A DNA stretch of 23,319 nucleotides from Firmicutes bacterium UBA2530 (GTDB taxonomy: Bacteria > Bacillota > Clostridia > Tissierellales > Sedimentibacteraceae), in assembly GCA_002340985.1 (NCBI GenBank), contig DDNC01000025.1, positions 49,180-72,498 of the forward strand. The letters are read 5' to 3'. Below, piece after piece: positions 1 through 7,400 of the stretch (position 1 is the first letter of the stretch; the number at the start of each line of letters is the position of its first letter). The position numbers were made by a program, and so were the translations under genes. Below the pieces are notes generated by a model. It ran no database searches. It was not told the DNA's origin and saw only the letters and a program-made list of their open reading frames with translations.

Positions 1-93
1 ATACAGATATCCATATCTCATACATCTCAACTTGCGACGGCATATTGTGTGGCCGAATCATTGCAGGAGGTTGGCGGATTAAGATTTTTGTAA
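1..93 (+). CDS. acpS: holo-ACP synthase, C-terminal end (5' partial)
   Basis: The frame starting at base 1 is open for 30 codons and ends at TAA 91-93. The encoded tail contains IQISISHTSQLATAYCVAES, which resembles the SISH(S/T)...A.A....E strand near the C-terminus of AcpS, the enzyme that moves 4'-phosphopantetheine from CoA to apo-acyl carrier protein. The catalytic N-terminal part lies outside the window. The context supports the call: in Bacillus subtilis acpS precedes a lipoprotein gene (ydcC), alr and ndoAI-ndoA, and here a lipoprotein gene and an ndoAI/ndoA pair follow. The identification rests on a short segment plus gene order; the reading frame itself is clear. Confidence 0.72.
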   Translation: MQISISHTSQLATAYCVAESLQEVGGLRFL

Positions 94-158
94 AATTGTT
101 CTATAAATCTGCAGAACGGCATATACCTGTTATATAAAGATGGAAGCGGGATATTGAG

Positions 159-662
159 ATGAAGCTGAAAATATTTTGTTTGATTGTACTGGTTATTGCA
201 TTGTGCGGGTGTTCGGCGAAGACAGAAAAATTTGTTATTCCTGTAAATTATACAGGTGAGGCTTTAGTAAAAGTTTATACTGACAACAGCGAGAATTCCT
301 ATAAGATGAATATTGTGTGCAGGGACGGAAACTATAGCTTCAGGGCAGACACCGGGAAAGAAGCCTGGAACTTTGCGTATCTTTCAGGAAGCAGATGTGT
401 TTTAAACAATGATAGATTTCCGGAAAGCAGTGTATCAGTTGACAATTTTAAATTGATTGATTCTCTTGTATATGATTTTGATTTGACGAAATTCAACACT
501 TCCATGGACGAATTGCCGGATGAGCTGATTTATTTTGATGGAAATTACAAGCATGTTTTGAACTTTGGAAAAGAAAGCCTGCTTCCAGCATCAATTTTTA
601 TTTATAAAAAAGATAACTTGGTAAAAACTATACAATATGAAAAAATTAATATTGAAGAATAA
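159..662 (+). CDS. lipoprotein, LolA/GerS/YdcC-like (inferred)
   Basis: A 167-aa protein with a basic start, a hydrophobic stretch (residues 5-15) and the lipobox LCGC with the lipidated cysteine at residue 18, so it should be anchored to the outer face of the membrane. The rest is rich in short alternating beta-like segments (YTGEALVKVYTDN, SYKMNIVCRDGNYSFRAD, YKHVLNFGKESLLPASIFIYK), a pattern that fits the LolA-like lipoprotein fold of B. subtilis YdcC and clostridial GerS. The position between acpS and the EndoAI/EndoA pair matches ydcC. It is shorter than YdcC (about 340 aa as I recall). The start is ATG 159 with only a weak upstream purine run (GGAAGCGGG, 142-150). Lipoprotein status is well supported; the LolA/GerS relationship is inference from context and pattern. 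Confidence 0.7.
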   Translation: MKLKIFCLIVLVIALCGCSAKTEKFVIPVNYTGEALVKVYTDNSENSYKMNIVCRDGNYSFRADTGKEAWNFAYLSGSRCVLNNDRFPESSVSVDNFKLIDSLVYDFDLTKFNTSMDELPDELIYFDGNYKHVLNFGKESLLPASIFIYKKDNLVKTIQYEKINIEE

Positions 663-676
663 TAAATTTCACATTA

Positions 677-706
677 TTGAAGAAGTTACCATACAACTTG
701 TATAAT
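677..706 (+). promoter_or_regulatory. sigma-A-type promoter for the mazEF pair
   Basis: TTGAAG (677-682), an 18-base spacer and a perfect TATAAT (701-706) lie between the lipoprotein stop and the antitoxin start. Transcription would begin near 712, giving a leader of about 60 nt. The toxin-antitoxin genes therefore probably have their own promoter in addition to any readthrough from acpS. Confidence 0.6.
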
Positions 707-771
707 GAATGTGATAAAATTACATATGATATGTTTATATGAACTTAGTTTGAGTAATCGAGGTGTGAGAT

Positions 772-1047
772 TTGGCTGATAACAAAAAAATATTGATTTC
801 AATTCCTGAAAATCTTCTTAGAGAATTGGATAATGCAGTTAAAACAGAGGGAACTAACAGGAGCGATTTTATACGCAAATCCATAAGGTTCTATTTAATC
901 GAGAAGAGAAAGATTGAAATCAGAAGTAAGATGAAGGCCGGATATCTGGAAATGAGCAATATAAATAAAAGCATTACAGAAGAATACTCAGAAGGGGACT
1001 ATGAAGATTTTTTAAGCTACGAAACAAAATTATTGGGAAGTGAATAA
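772..1047 (+). CDS. ndoAI: EndoAI/MazE-type ribbon-helix-helix antitoxin
   Basis: A 91-aa protein starting with TTG, preceded by AGGTGTG (761-767). The N-terminal KKILISIPENLLRELDNAV...NRSDFIRKSIRFYL is a typical ribbon-helix-helix DNA-binding and dimerisation domain. The C-terminal half (MKAGYLEMSNINKSI) matches the region of B. subtilis EndoAI that inserts into and neutralises its toxin (MRRGYMEMAKINLNI). EndoAI binds EndoA and represses the operon in characterised relatives. The stop is one base before the likely toxin start, so the two are translationally coupled. Confidence 0.9.
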   Translation: MADNKKILISIPENLLRELDNAVKTEGTNRSDFIRKSIRFYLIEKRKIEIRSKMKAGYLEMSNINKSITEEYSEGDYEDFLSYETKLLGSE

Positions 1048-1048
1048 T

Positions 1049-1399
1049 TTGATTGTAAAAAGGGGAGATGTGTACTACGCTGACTTAAGCCCGGTTATCG
1101 GGTCAGAGCAAGGCGGAATAAGACCGGTTTTAGTAGTACAAAATGATATTGGAAATAGATACAGTCCTACGGTTATTGTATCTGCAATTACATCACAAAT
1201 TAATAAGGCTAAGCTGCCTACTCACATCGAGATAAGTTCTGAGGATTTCAGCCTCCCAAGGGATTCCGTTGTCCTGCTTGAACAAATCCGTACCATTGAC
1301 AAAAAGCGTTTGAAGGAAAAAATAGGACGCTTTGACAAGAACCTAATGGGTGAAGTTGATGACTGCCTTAAAATAAGCCTGGGATTAATAGATTTTTAG
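1049..1399 (+). CDS. ndoA: EndoA/MazF endoribonuclease toxin
   Basis: Sequence-specific mRNA interferase of the MazF/PemK (CcdB-like) fold. From TTG 1049 the protein is 116 aa and begins MIVKRGDVYYADLSPVIGSE, nearly identical to B. subtilis EndoA (MIVKRGDVYFADLSPVVGSE, also 116 aa). With this start the expected catalytic residues fall at R25 (GGIRPVLV) and T48 (SAIT). The ribosome binding site GGGAAG (1035-1040) sits 8 bases upstream. An in-frame GTG at 1040 would add MNN but would lie inside that Shine-Dalgarno sequence and overlap the antitoxin stop, so I prefer 1049. The protein ends with the family's ISLGLIDF. All key residues are present, so the toxin should be active. Confidence 0.93.
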   Translation: MIVKRGDVYYADLSPVIGSEQGGIRPVLVVQNDIGNRYSPTVIVSAITSQINKAKLPTHIEISSEDFSLPRDSVVLLEQIRTIDKKRLKEKIGRFDKNLMGEVDDCLKISLGLIDF

Positions 1400-1407
1400 T
1401 ACATAGC

Positions 1408-1436
1408 AAAAGGAACGGCTGTTATCCGTTCCTTTT
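1408..1436. terminator. bidirectional terminator between ndoA and folC
   Basis: A perfect 11-bp stem (AAAAGGAACGG 1408-1418 with CCGTTCCTTTT 1426-1436) encloses a 7-base loop. A-rich and T-rich flanks serve both strands. It lies 9 bases after the toxin stop and 6 bases past the folC stop, so it can end both convergent transcripts. Confidence 0.85.
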
Positions 1437-1441
1437 GTATT

Positions 1442-2758
1442 TTAATTGCTCTGTTTAATAATTCCGCTATTTTTAAGGAGAGTTCTCACATCTCCTATCA
1501 TGTACAGAGAGCCTACAAAAGCCACATATTCATCTGTGGAGATTTCCTTTATTGCGGGCAGAATTTGTGCATAGTCGATCAGGGGAGTGACCTTTAAGTC
1601 TGAGTGCATTTTGATTAATTCTGCAAGCTTTTCTGAAGGCATAGCCCTTGGGTTATTTGGAGTAAGAGTGTACACTTCCTTGCAGAGAGGCAGTATGAAC
1701 GAAAGAACGTCCTCCGGGTTTTTATCCTTCAGCATACCGAAGAAAAGGATTATTTTATTGTCCTTGAAGTTTTCTTTTACAGCTTTTGCAAAATATTCAA
1801 TACCATTTATATTATGGCCTCCGTCAAGTACAATGACAGGAGCTTCTCTCAATATTTCAAACCGTCCGGCAAATCTGCAGCTGCCAAACCCCTTCAAGAT
1901 GCTTTCTTCGGATATATCATATCCTTTGATTTTTAATATTTCAAGTGTACGCAGTGCGGTAAGGGAGTTATACAACTGATGCTCTCCCAAGAAGGTAATC
2001 TTTATTTCCGGCAGGCTAAACACATCTGTTTTTAAATATTTAAACCATTGCCCGGTTAAATTTCCTCTTATTTTTTCAATATTGCGTTTATCGGTTTCAT
2101 ATACTGCCGCATGCTTTTCGTCCGCTGTCTTTTTTACAGTGCTGACGATATTTTCTTCCTGAGGATATATTACGACAGAGGAGCCCTCCTTTATTATCCC
2201 GGCTTTTTCAAATGCTATTTTTTCTAATGTGTCGCCCAGGTATTCCATATGGTCATAGCTGATTGACGTAATTACTGAAACCAGTGTATTGTCCACAACA
2301 TTGGTTGCGTCAAACCTCCCTCCGAGACCTACCTCAAGAACGAGAAAATCAATTTGCTGTTCCTGAAAGTATTTGAAGCCTATGGCAGTTACAACCTCAA
2401 ATTCCGTTGGATGATTGCAGCCTTCCTCAAGCATTATCTGAATTTTTTCCTTAACTGTTGAGGTTATTCTTGCCAGAGATTCCTTATCGATATGGATTTT
2501 ATTAATCTGAATTCTTTCAGTGAACTCCTCTAAAAAAGGACTTATGAATAAGCCTGTTTTGTATCCCGATGCCATTAATACATCGTGTATCATGTTGCTT
2601 GTGGAGCCTTTTCCGTTTGTTCCCGCAACGTGTATTATTTTATAGCTGTCCTGAGGGTTGCCCAGCAGTTCTGTAAGCCTTGTAATATTTTGAAGTCCAA
2701 GCTTTGAGCCGAATTTGTATGTAGAGTGAATAAAATCAAGTGCTTCTTTGTAGTCCAT
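1442..2758 (-). CDS. folC: folylpolyglutamate synthase / dihydrofolate synthase
   Basis: A 438-aa Mur-ligase-family enzyme that attaches glutamate to dihydropteroate and extends the polyglutamate tail of folates. Visible signatures are the P-loop HVAGTNGKGS (ATP-binding GTNGKGS at residues 46-52), LEVGLGGRFDATNV, the SYDHMEYLGDT motif, FEKAGIIK, FLGEHQLYN and the C-terminal-domain LDGGHN. Length is typical of bacterial FolC. ATG at 2758 (complement) is preceded by GGAGGA (complement of 2763-2768), a strong ribosome binding site. It is transcribed alone, divergently from the radical SAM gene. Its pathway partners thyA and dfrA are encoded about 17 kb away in this window. Confidence 0.95.
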   Translation of the reverse strand: MDYKEALDFIHSTYKFGSKLGLQNITRLTELLGNPQDSYKIIHVAGTNGKGSTSNMIHDVLMASGYKTGLFISPFLEEFTERIQINKIHIDKESLARITSTVKEKIQIMLEEGCNHPTEFEVVTAIGFKYFQEQQIDFLVLEVGLGGRFDATNVVDNTLVSVITSISYDHMEYLGDTLEKIAFEKAGIIKEGSSVVIYPQEENIVSTVKKTADEKHAAVYETDKRNIEKIRGNLTGQWFKYLKTDVFSLPEIKITFLGEHQLYNSLTALRTLEILKIKGYDISEESILKGFGSCRFAGRFEILREAPVIVLDGGHNINGIEYFAKAVKENFKDNKIILFFGMLKDKNPEDVLSFILPLCKEVYTLTPNNPRAMPSEKLAELIKMHSDLKVTPLIDYAQILPAIKEISTDEYVAFVGSLYMIGDVRTLLKNSGIIKQSN

Positions 2759-2853
2759 TTCATCCTCCGTGTAAATTATGCTTTTATATTATAACATTTA
2801 ATGCTGCTTTTCAATAAAAAAATGCTTCTATGAACACGTGTTGCAATTTGAAG

Positions 2854-2882
2854 TTGTCATTTAAAATTTAATATGATAAAAT
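2854..2882 (+). promoter_or_regulatory. sigma-A-type promoter for the radical SAM operon
   Basis: TTGTCA (2854-2859), a 17-base spacer and TAAAAT (2877-2882) each match consensus at five of six positions. They lie in the 185-bp divergent gap between folC and the radical SAM gene, about 60 bases before the start codon. A competing pairing (TTGAAG 2848 with TATGAT 2872, 18-base spacer) overlaps it. Confidence 0.55.
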
Positions 2883-2943
2883 ACTTTAGTTAATAATAAA
2901 TATTGAAATGAACAGTTGTGCTGAAAAATAGAAAGGGAAAAAT

Positions 2944-4806
2944 ATGATAGATACAAAAAAACTTGACAGAGAGCTGCTAAAGGTGGAAAAGCCTGCCCGA
3001 TATGTGGGAAGCGAGCTTAATTCTGTCATAAAAAACAGGGAAGAAGTGAATGTGAGATTTGCATTCGCATTTCCGGATGTTTATGAGGTGGGAATGTCCC
3101 ACACCGGACTTCATATATTGTACCACATGCTGAACAGCATGGAGAATATATGGTGTGAAAGAGTTTTTGCTCCATGGACTGATATGGAAGAGGTAATGAG
3201 AAAGAATAATATCCCTCTTTATGCCCTTGAGAGCAAGGATGAGCTCAGATGCTTTGATTTTGTTGGTTTTACTCTGCAGTATGAAATGAGCTATACAAAT
3301 ATATTGAATATGCTGAATTTAGGGGATATACCTATAAGGGCTGAAGACAGAACCAATGATATGCCCATTATAATAGCAGGGGGACCCTGTGCATATAATC
3401 CTGAGCCACTGTATGAGGTTATAGACCTTTTCACTGTGGGTGAAACAGAGGAGCTTCTGCCGGAGCTTCTGAAGCTTTATGAAGAAGAGAAGAAAGGCAA
3501 CTTCAGCAAGCTTTCATTTTTGGAGAAAGCAGCTAAGCTGGAGGGCATTTATGTTCCGCGTTTTTATGAAGAGGTATATGGAGACGACGGAACGATAAAG
3601 GAAAGAAAAGTTTTGAATCAGAATGCAAAGGATGTTGTAACCAAGCGCATTATTAAGGATTTGAATAAAAGCTACTACCCTGACAAGAGCATATTGCCAT
3701 ATATCGATGTGGTTCACGACAGGGTGGTGCTTGAGATATTCAGAGGCTGCACAAGGGGCTGTAGGTTCTGCCAGGCTGGTATGGTCTACAGGCCTGTAAG
3801 AGAGAAGGCTCCCGAAACTCTTGTGTGTCAGGCTGAAAGCATGCTTAATTCCACGGGGCATGACGAGATATCTCTCACATCGCTGAGCTCAGGAGATTAT
3901 TCATGTCTGCAGGATTTAACACTGAAGCTGTTAGATAAATATGAAAACCAAAATATAAGCATATCTCTGCCGTCTCTGAGGCTGGATTCAATGACCTTTG
4001 ATATTATTGAGAGGCTGCAGGAGGTAAGAAAATCCGGTCTTACATTTGCACCCGAAGCGGGAACTCAGAGAATGAGAGATGTTATAAATAAAAACCTTAC
4101 TGAGGAACAAATACTGGGACCTGTGGAAACAGCGTTCAAATTGGGATGGTCAACAGTTAAGCTATACTTTATGATAGGACTTCCGGGAGAAACAATGGAG
4201 GATGTGCTTGGCATAAAGGATTTGGCGTACAAGGTAAAGGATAAGTTTTTCAACAGACCTAAGGAAGAAATAAAGGGAAACCTTAAAATAAATGCAAGTG
4301 CTTCATGCTTTGTTCCGAAGCCATTTACACCGTTCCAATGGGTGGAGCAGGACAGCATGGATGAATTTTATGACAAAGCAAAGTCACTGCAGAGAGAAAT
4401 CAAGGATAAAAAGGTATCCTTCAGCTATCATGAGCCAAGGTTGAGCTACCTCGAAGCTGTTTTTGCCAGAGGAGACAGGAGACTTTCCAAGGCTTTAATA
4501 AGAGCATGGGAAAAAGGCTGCCGATTTGACGGCTGGTATGACATGTTTGATTTTGGTAAGTGGATGGAAGCATTTGAAGAGACAGGCATTGACCCTGACT
4601 TCTTCGGAAAGAGAAAAAGAGAGCTTGATGAAATACTTCCGTGGGATTTTATTGACGTGGGAGTTACGAAAAAATATCTCATAAGCGAATATGAAAATGC
4701 CATGGAGGCAATGACTACGCCGGATTGCAGACTTAACTGCACTAACTGCGGAGTAAACCATAAATTAATAGGAGGTGCCTGCCCTCATGTACAAAATAAC
4801 AAGTAA
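2944..4806 (+). CDS. B12-binding-type radical SAM protein, TIGR03960 family (function unknown)
   Basis: A 620-aa radical SAM enzyme. The N-terminal region (about 1-190, with FPDVYEVGMSHTGLHILYHMLN and IIAGGPCAYNPEP) resembles the cobalamin-binding-like domain of this superfamily. The radical SAM core starts around residue 255, with cluster cysteines C269-x3-C273-x2-C276 in GCTRGCRFCQAGMVYRP, followed by TFAPEAGTQRMRD and KLYFMIGLPGET. The C-terminus carries a second cysteine set (C595-x3-C599-x2-C602 and C613). I recognise the family as TIGR03960, usually next to a TIGR03936/DUF2344 protein, as here with a 20-bp overlap. It heads a cluster with an RNase E/G and ribosomal protein genes, suggesting RNA or ribosome modification, but that is inference. 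ATG 2944 follows GAAAGGGA. Confidence 0.88.
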   Translation: MIDTKKLDRELLKVEKPARYVGSELNSVIKNREEVNVRFAFAFPDVYEVGMSHTGLHILYHMLNSMENIWCERVFAPWTDMEEVMRKNNIPLYALESKDELRCFDFVGFTLQYEMSYTNILNMLNLGDIPIRAEDRTNDMPIIIAGGPCAYNPEPLYEVIDLFTVGETEELLPELLKLYEEEKKGNFSKLSFLEKAAKLEGIYVPRFYEEVYGDDGTIKERKVLNQNAKDVVTKRIIKDLNKSYYPDKSILPYIDVVHDRVVLEIFRGCTRGCRFCQAGMVYRPVREKAPETLVCQAESMLNSTGHDEISLTSLSSGDYSCLQDLTLKLLDKYENQNISISLPSLRLDSMTFDIIERLQEVRKSGLTFAPEAGTQRMRDVINKNLTEEQILGPVETAFKLGWSTVKLYFMIGLPGETMEDVLGIKDLAYKVKDKFFNRPKEEIKGNLKINASASCFVPKPFTPFQWVEQDSMDEFYDKAKSLQREIKDKKVSFSYHEPRLSYLEAVFARGDRRLSKALIRAWEKGCRFDGWYDMFDFGKWMEAFEETGIDPDFFGKRKRELDEILPWDFIDVGVTKKYLISEYENAMEAMTTPDCRLNCTNCGVNHKLIGGACPHVQNNK

Positions 4807-5467
4807 ATTTAGCAAGACAGGAAATTTAAAATACATCTCTCATCTGGATGTTCTGAGATTTATTCAGAGGGCAGTTAAAAGAGCCGGAATAGAAGCAAAA
4901 TATTCTGAAGGCTTCAATCCTCACATGAAGACATCATTCGGGTTTCCGCTTTCCCTTGGAACAGAGAGCATAGGAGAATATTTTGAACTTGAACTGAATG
5001 AAAAAATTTCACCTCAGGAATTTATGGATAAAATGAACGGGGTAATGCCGAAGGAAATGCAGATGTTAAAGGCCGGATACCTTGAAGAATCGCAGTCACT
5101 GATGGCAAGATGCTCTTATGCCGAATATATAATCGGAATTGAATCAAACAGCCTCGATATGGATAAGCTGAATGCGCTGATGAATGAAATGCTTGAACCG
5201 GGAGTTGAATTCAGCAGGCAGAAGAAAAATAAAAAGAATAAAACAGTTACCAAGGAAATAAATACAAAGGATTTTATCAAGTTTCTGAAGGCGGAATCTT
5301 CCGGCGAGGGAAGAGCAAGGATACAGGCGGTGTTCGCAACCACAGAAACAGGCAGCATGAGAGTGGATGAATTCCTCAGATTGATAGATGAAAAGGCATT
5401 CGGCATAGATTACAGCACAATAATGAAGATTGATGCATTGGATAAGGAAATGAAAACAATACTGTAG
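4787..5467 (+). CDS. radical SAM-associated protein, TIGR03936/DUF2344 family
   Basis: A 226-aa protein beginning MYKITSKFSKTGNLKYISHLD. With PHMKTSFGFPLSLGTESIGEYFELEL it shows the hallmarks of the DUF2344 family, which accompanies or is fused to TIGR03960 radical SAM proteins. I chose ATG 4787 because AGGAGGTG (4770-4777) lies 9 bases before it; the in-frame GTG at 4775 falls inside that ribosome binding site. The start overlaps the end of the radical SAM gene by 20 bases, implying coupled translation and probably a joint function. Near residues 145-155 there is a lysine-rich linker (RQKKNKKNKTVTK). No catalytic motif is visible; I infer a substrate-binding or accessory role. Confidence 0.85.
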   Translation: MYKITSKFSKTGNLKYISHLDVLRFIQRAVKRAGIEAKYSEGFNPHMKTSFGFPLSLGTESIGEYFELELNEKISPQEFMDKMNGVMPKEMQMLKAGYLEESQSLMARCSYAEYIIGIESNSLDMDKLNALMNEMLEPGVEFSRQKKNKKNKTVTKEINTKDFIKFLKAESSGEGRARIQAVFATTETGSMRVDEFLRLIDEKAFGIDYSTIMKIDALDKEMKTIL

Positions 5468-5475
5468 GTGGTATT

Positions 5476-6975
5476 ATGAAGCAGATTTTGATAAGCAGTT
5501 CTGTGTTTTTTGACCAGGCAGCCGTACTGGAAGATGGCAGGCTCATGGATTATATGCACGAGGAAAAATATAATGAAAGTGTAGTGGGCAATATTTACAA
5601 AGGTAAGGTTATGAACATCCTTCCGGGAATGGAGGCCGCCTTTATTGACATCGGACTTGAAAAAAATGCATACTTGTTCTTGGATGATCTGCTTTCTGAT
5701 AAATTCCTAAAAGAAAACAACTTGAAAAAAAGGGAAGTCACAAAAATCAGCAAGGTGCTGAAAAAGGGTGATGAGCTGCTTGTACAGGTTGTCAGGGAGC
5801 CTATGGGTGAAAAAAATGTAGCATTAACCACTGATATTTCAATGTCGGGCAAATGCCTTGCATTCATACCTAAAAGTATTGAGGTTAACATATCCAAGAA
5901 AATCAAAAATCCTGAGGAGCGCAAAAGGCTTGAGGATATAGGCAGCGAAATTATGAAAAATGGAAACGGGATGATATTCCGTACATTTTCAAAGGATTGC
6001 TCAAGAGATGAAATAGAAGAGGAATACTCACTGCTTTCAAAAGCATTTGAGCAGCTGGAGAAGGAATACAACTATTCCTATGCGCCAAAGCTCCTGTATC
6101 GCAGCAGTTCCATGATTGAAAAAATGTTTCTGGACTATATTGACTCAACAGTGTCGGAAATTTATGTGGAAGACAAGGAAACAAAAGAAAGGGTTCTTGC
6201 ACTTATCCATAAATTTGCTTCGGATAGGCTCAAGGAAATAAAGGTTGTGGAAACAGGAAGGGCGTTTGAGCTTCTCGGTGTGGAGAAGCAGCTTGGAATG
6301 CTCTTTGAAAGAAAGGTGGAGCTGAGCAATGGTGGATCGATTTTTATTGATGTCACGGAGGCACTTACGGTAATTGACGTGAACAGCGGAAAGTACGTGG
6401 GCAGCGACAGCATGGAGGATACTGCTCTTGCCATAAATCAGCATGCTCTTGAAGAAATAGGCAGACAGGTAAAACTGAGGGATATAAGCGGAATAATTAT
6501 AATAGATTTTATCGACATGAAGAACAAGGACAACGTCGACCTTTTAATAAGCAAAGCAAAGTCTGTTTTTAAAGAAGACAGGGCAAGGACCAATGTCCTT
6601 GGAATGACGAGGCTTAATCTCATGGAAATCACAAGGAAGAAGGACCGCGAAAATTTCTTCAACCTCATCACTGAAGAATGTCAGTGCTGTAAGGGCAGCG
6701 GGAGGATAAGCTCAAATATTTTCATATTGATGAAAATTGAAGGTATTGTCAAAAAAATAAAGAAGAATACATCCTGCGAGGCAGTGATTCTTAAGGCAGG
6801 ATATACTCTATATGATAAAATAACATCAGAGTGCATGGATATAATAAATAAAATTGAGAAGCAATATAATATGAAGATTTATTTCCTCGGGGATAAGAAT
6901 ATAGAGGACCACGAAATTCATCTAGATAAAATGGGCAAAAAAGATTATATTAACGGTATATTTAAGCAAAAATAA
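5476..6975 (+). CDS. rng: ribonuclease E/G family endoribonuclease
   Basis: A 499-aa single-strand-specific endoribonuclease, about the length of RNase G and lacking the long C-terminal scaffold of proteobacterial RNase E. The N-terminal S1 RNA-binding domain (about 35-125) contains GNIYKGKVMNILPGMEAAFIDIG. The DNase I-like catalytic core has the metal-binding residues D301 and N303 (VIDVNSGK) and D344 (IIIDFIDMK), equivalent to E. coli RNase E D303, N305 and D346. The zinc-link cysteines are C402 and C405 in ECQCCKGSGR. It starts 8 bases after the DUF2344 gene with AGGTGG (5466-5471) close to the ATG. Roles in rRNA and mRNA processing are known for the family; the substrates here are not visible. 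Confidence 0.92.
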   Translation: MKQILISSSVFFDQAAVLEDGRLMDYMHEEKYNESVVGNIYKGKVMNILPGMEAAFIDIGLEKNAYLFLDDLLSDKFLKENNLKKREVTKISKVLKKGDELLVQVVREPMGEKNVALTTDISMSGKCLAFIPKSIEVNISKKIKNPEERKRLEDIGSEIMKNGNGMIFRTFSKDCSRDEIEEEYSLLSKAFEQLEKEYNYSYAPKLLYRSSSMIEKMFLDYIDSTVSEIYVEDKETKERVLALIHKFASDRLKEIKVVETGRAFELLGVEKQLGMLFERKVELSNGGSIFIDVTEALTVIDVNSGKYVGSDSMEDTALAINQHALEEIGRQVKLRDISGIIIIDFIDMKNKDNVDLLISKAKSVFKEDRARTNVLGMTRLNLMEITRKKDRENFFNLITEECQCCKGSGRISSNIFILMKIEGIVKKIKKNTSCEAVILKAGYTLYDKITSECMDIINKIEKQYNMKIYFLGDKNIEDHEIHLDKMGKKDYINGIFKQK

Positions 6976-6976
6976 G

Positions 6977-7005
6977 TTGACAAACATTGCTTTGTTTGAT
7001 AATAT
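6977..7005 (+). promoter_or_regulatory. sigma-A promoter for rplU-prp-rpmA
   Basis: A perfect TTGACA (6977-6982) starts two bases after the rng stop, then a 17-base spacer and TAATAT (7000-7005). Transcription would start near 7012, just before the L21 leader. The ribosomal protein genes can therefore be expressed independently of the upstream radical SAM/rng genes. Confidence 0.75.
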
Positions 7006-7011
7006 TTATAT

Positions 7012-7085
7012 TTGTTAGAGCCGCACGGATCAGGTTAAAACTATGAGTACCTGCAATGGCGAGACTGGGAAGAGGAGGTAAATTT
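7012..7085 (+). ncRNA. ribosomal protein L21 leader (candidate)
   Basis: The 5' untranslated region of rplU contains GAGCCGCACGG, paired elements such as CCG-CA-CGG and CAGG...CCTG, and then GGCGAGACTGGGAAGAGGAGG ending in the Shine-Dalgarno sequence. This position, and the GCCGCACGGAT core as I recall it, fit the L21 leader family found upstream of rplU in Firmicutes, thought to mediate autoregulation by L21. I cannot run a covariance model, so the identification rests on location and remembered motif. Confidence 0.6.
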
Positions 7086-7397
7086 ATGTACGCAGTTATT
7101 GAAACAGGTGGAAAACAATACAGAGTTCAGGAAGGCGATGTTATAAGAGTAGAAAAATTAAACATTGCTGATGGAGAAACAGTAAAATTTGATAAAGTTT
7201 TACTTGTAGCTGAAGAAGGAAAAGTTAACGTTGGAAAGCCATATGTTGACGGAGCAGTAGTTGAAGGTCTGGTTGAAAATCAGGGAAAAGCAAAGAAAAT
7301 AATAGTTTTCAAATATAAAGCAAAGAAAGACTACAGAAAGAAACAAGGACATCGTCAACCATATACACAGATTAAAATCGAAAAAATTGTTGGATAG
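7086..7397 (+). CDS. rplU: 50S ribosomal protein L21
   Basis: A 103-aa large-subunit protein that binds 23S rRNA. It begins MYAVIETGGKQYRVQEGD, the diagnostic L21 N-terminus, and ends KKQGHRQPYTQIKIEKI. ATG 7086 is preceded by AGGAGGT (7073-7079) with a 6-base gap. An in-frame upstream ATG at 7056 would add MARLGRGGKF, but this lies within the leader and would bury the ribosome binding site, so it is unlikely. First gene of the rplU-prp-rpmA group. Confidence 0.97.
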   Translation: MYAVIETGGKQYRVQEGDVIRVEKLNIADGETVKFDKVLLVAEEGKVNVGKPYVDGAVVEGLVENQGKAKKIIVFKYKAKKDYRKKQGHRQPYTQIKIEKIVG

Positions 7398-7400
7398 TAT

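Noticed and set aside
1040..1048. GTG 1040 as toxin start adding MNN
   Set aside because: It lies inside the GGGAAG ribosome binding site and overlaps the antitoxin stop; TTG 1049 gives an exact match to EndoA's length and N-terminus.
4775..4786. GTG 4775 as start of the DUF2344 gene
   Set aside because: This codon is part of the AGGAGGTG ribosome binding site for ATG 4787.
5595..6071. Minus-strand 158-codon open frame within rng
   Set aside because: It is a shadow of the rng reading frame with highly serine-rich translation and no initiation signal.
7056..7085. Upstream ATG extending L21 by MARLGRGGKF
   Set aside because: The extension is encoded by the leader and Shine-Dalgarno region, and L21 proteins normally begin MYAVIETGGKQY.
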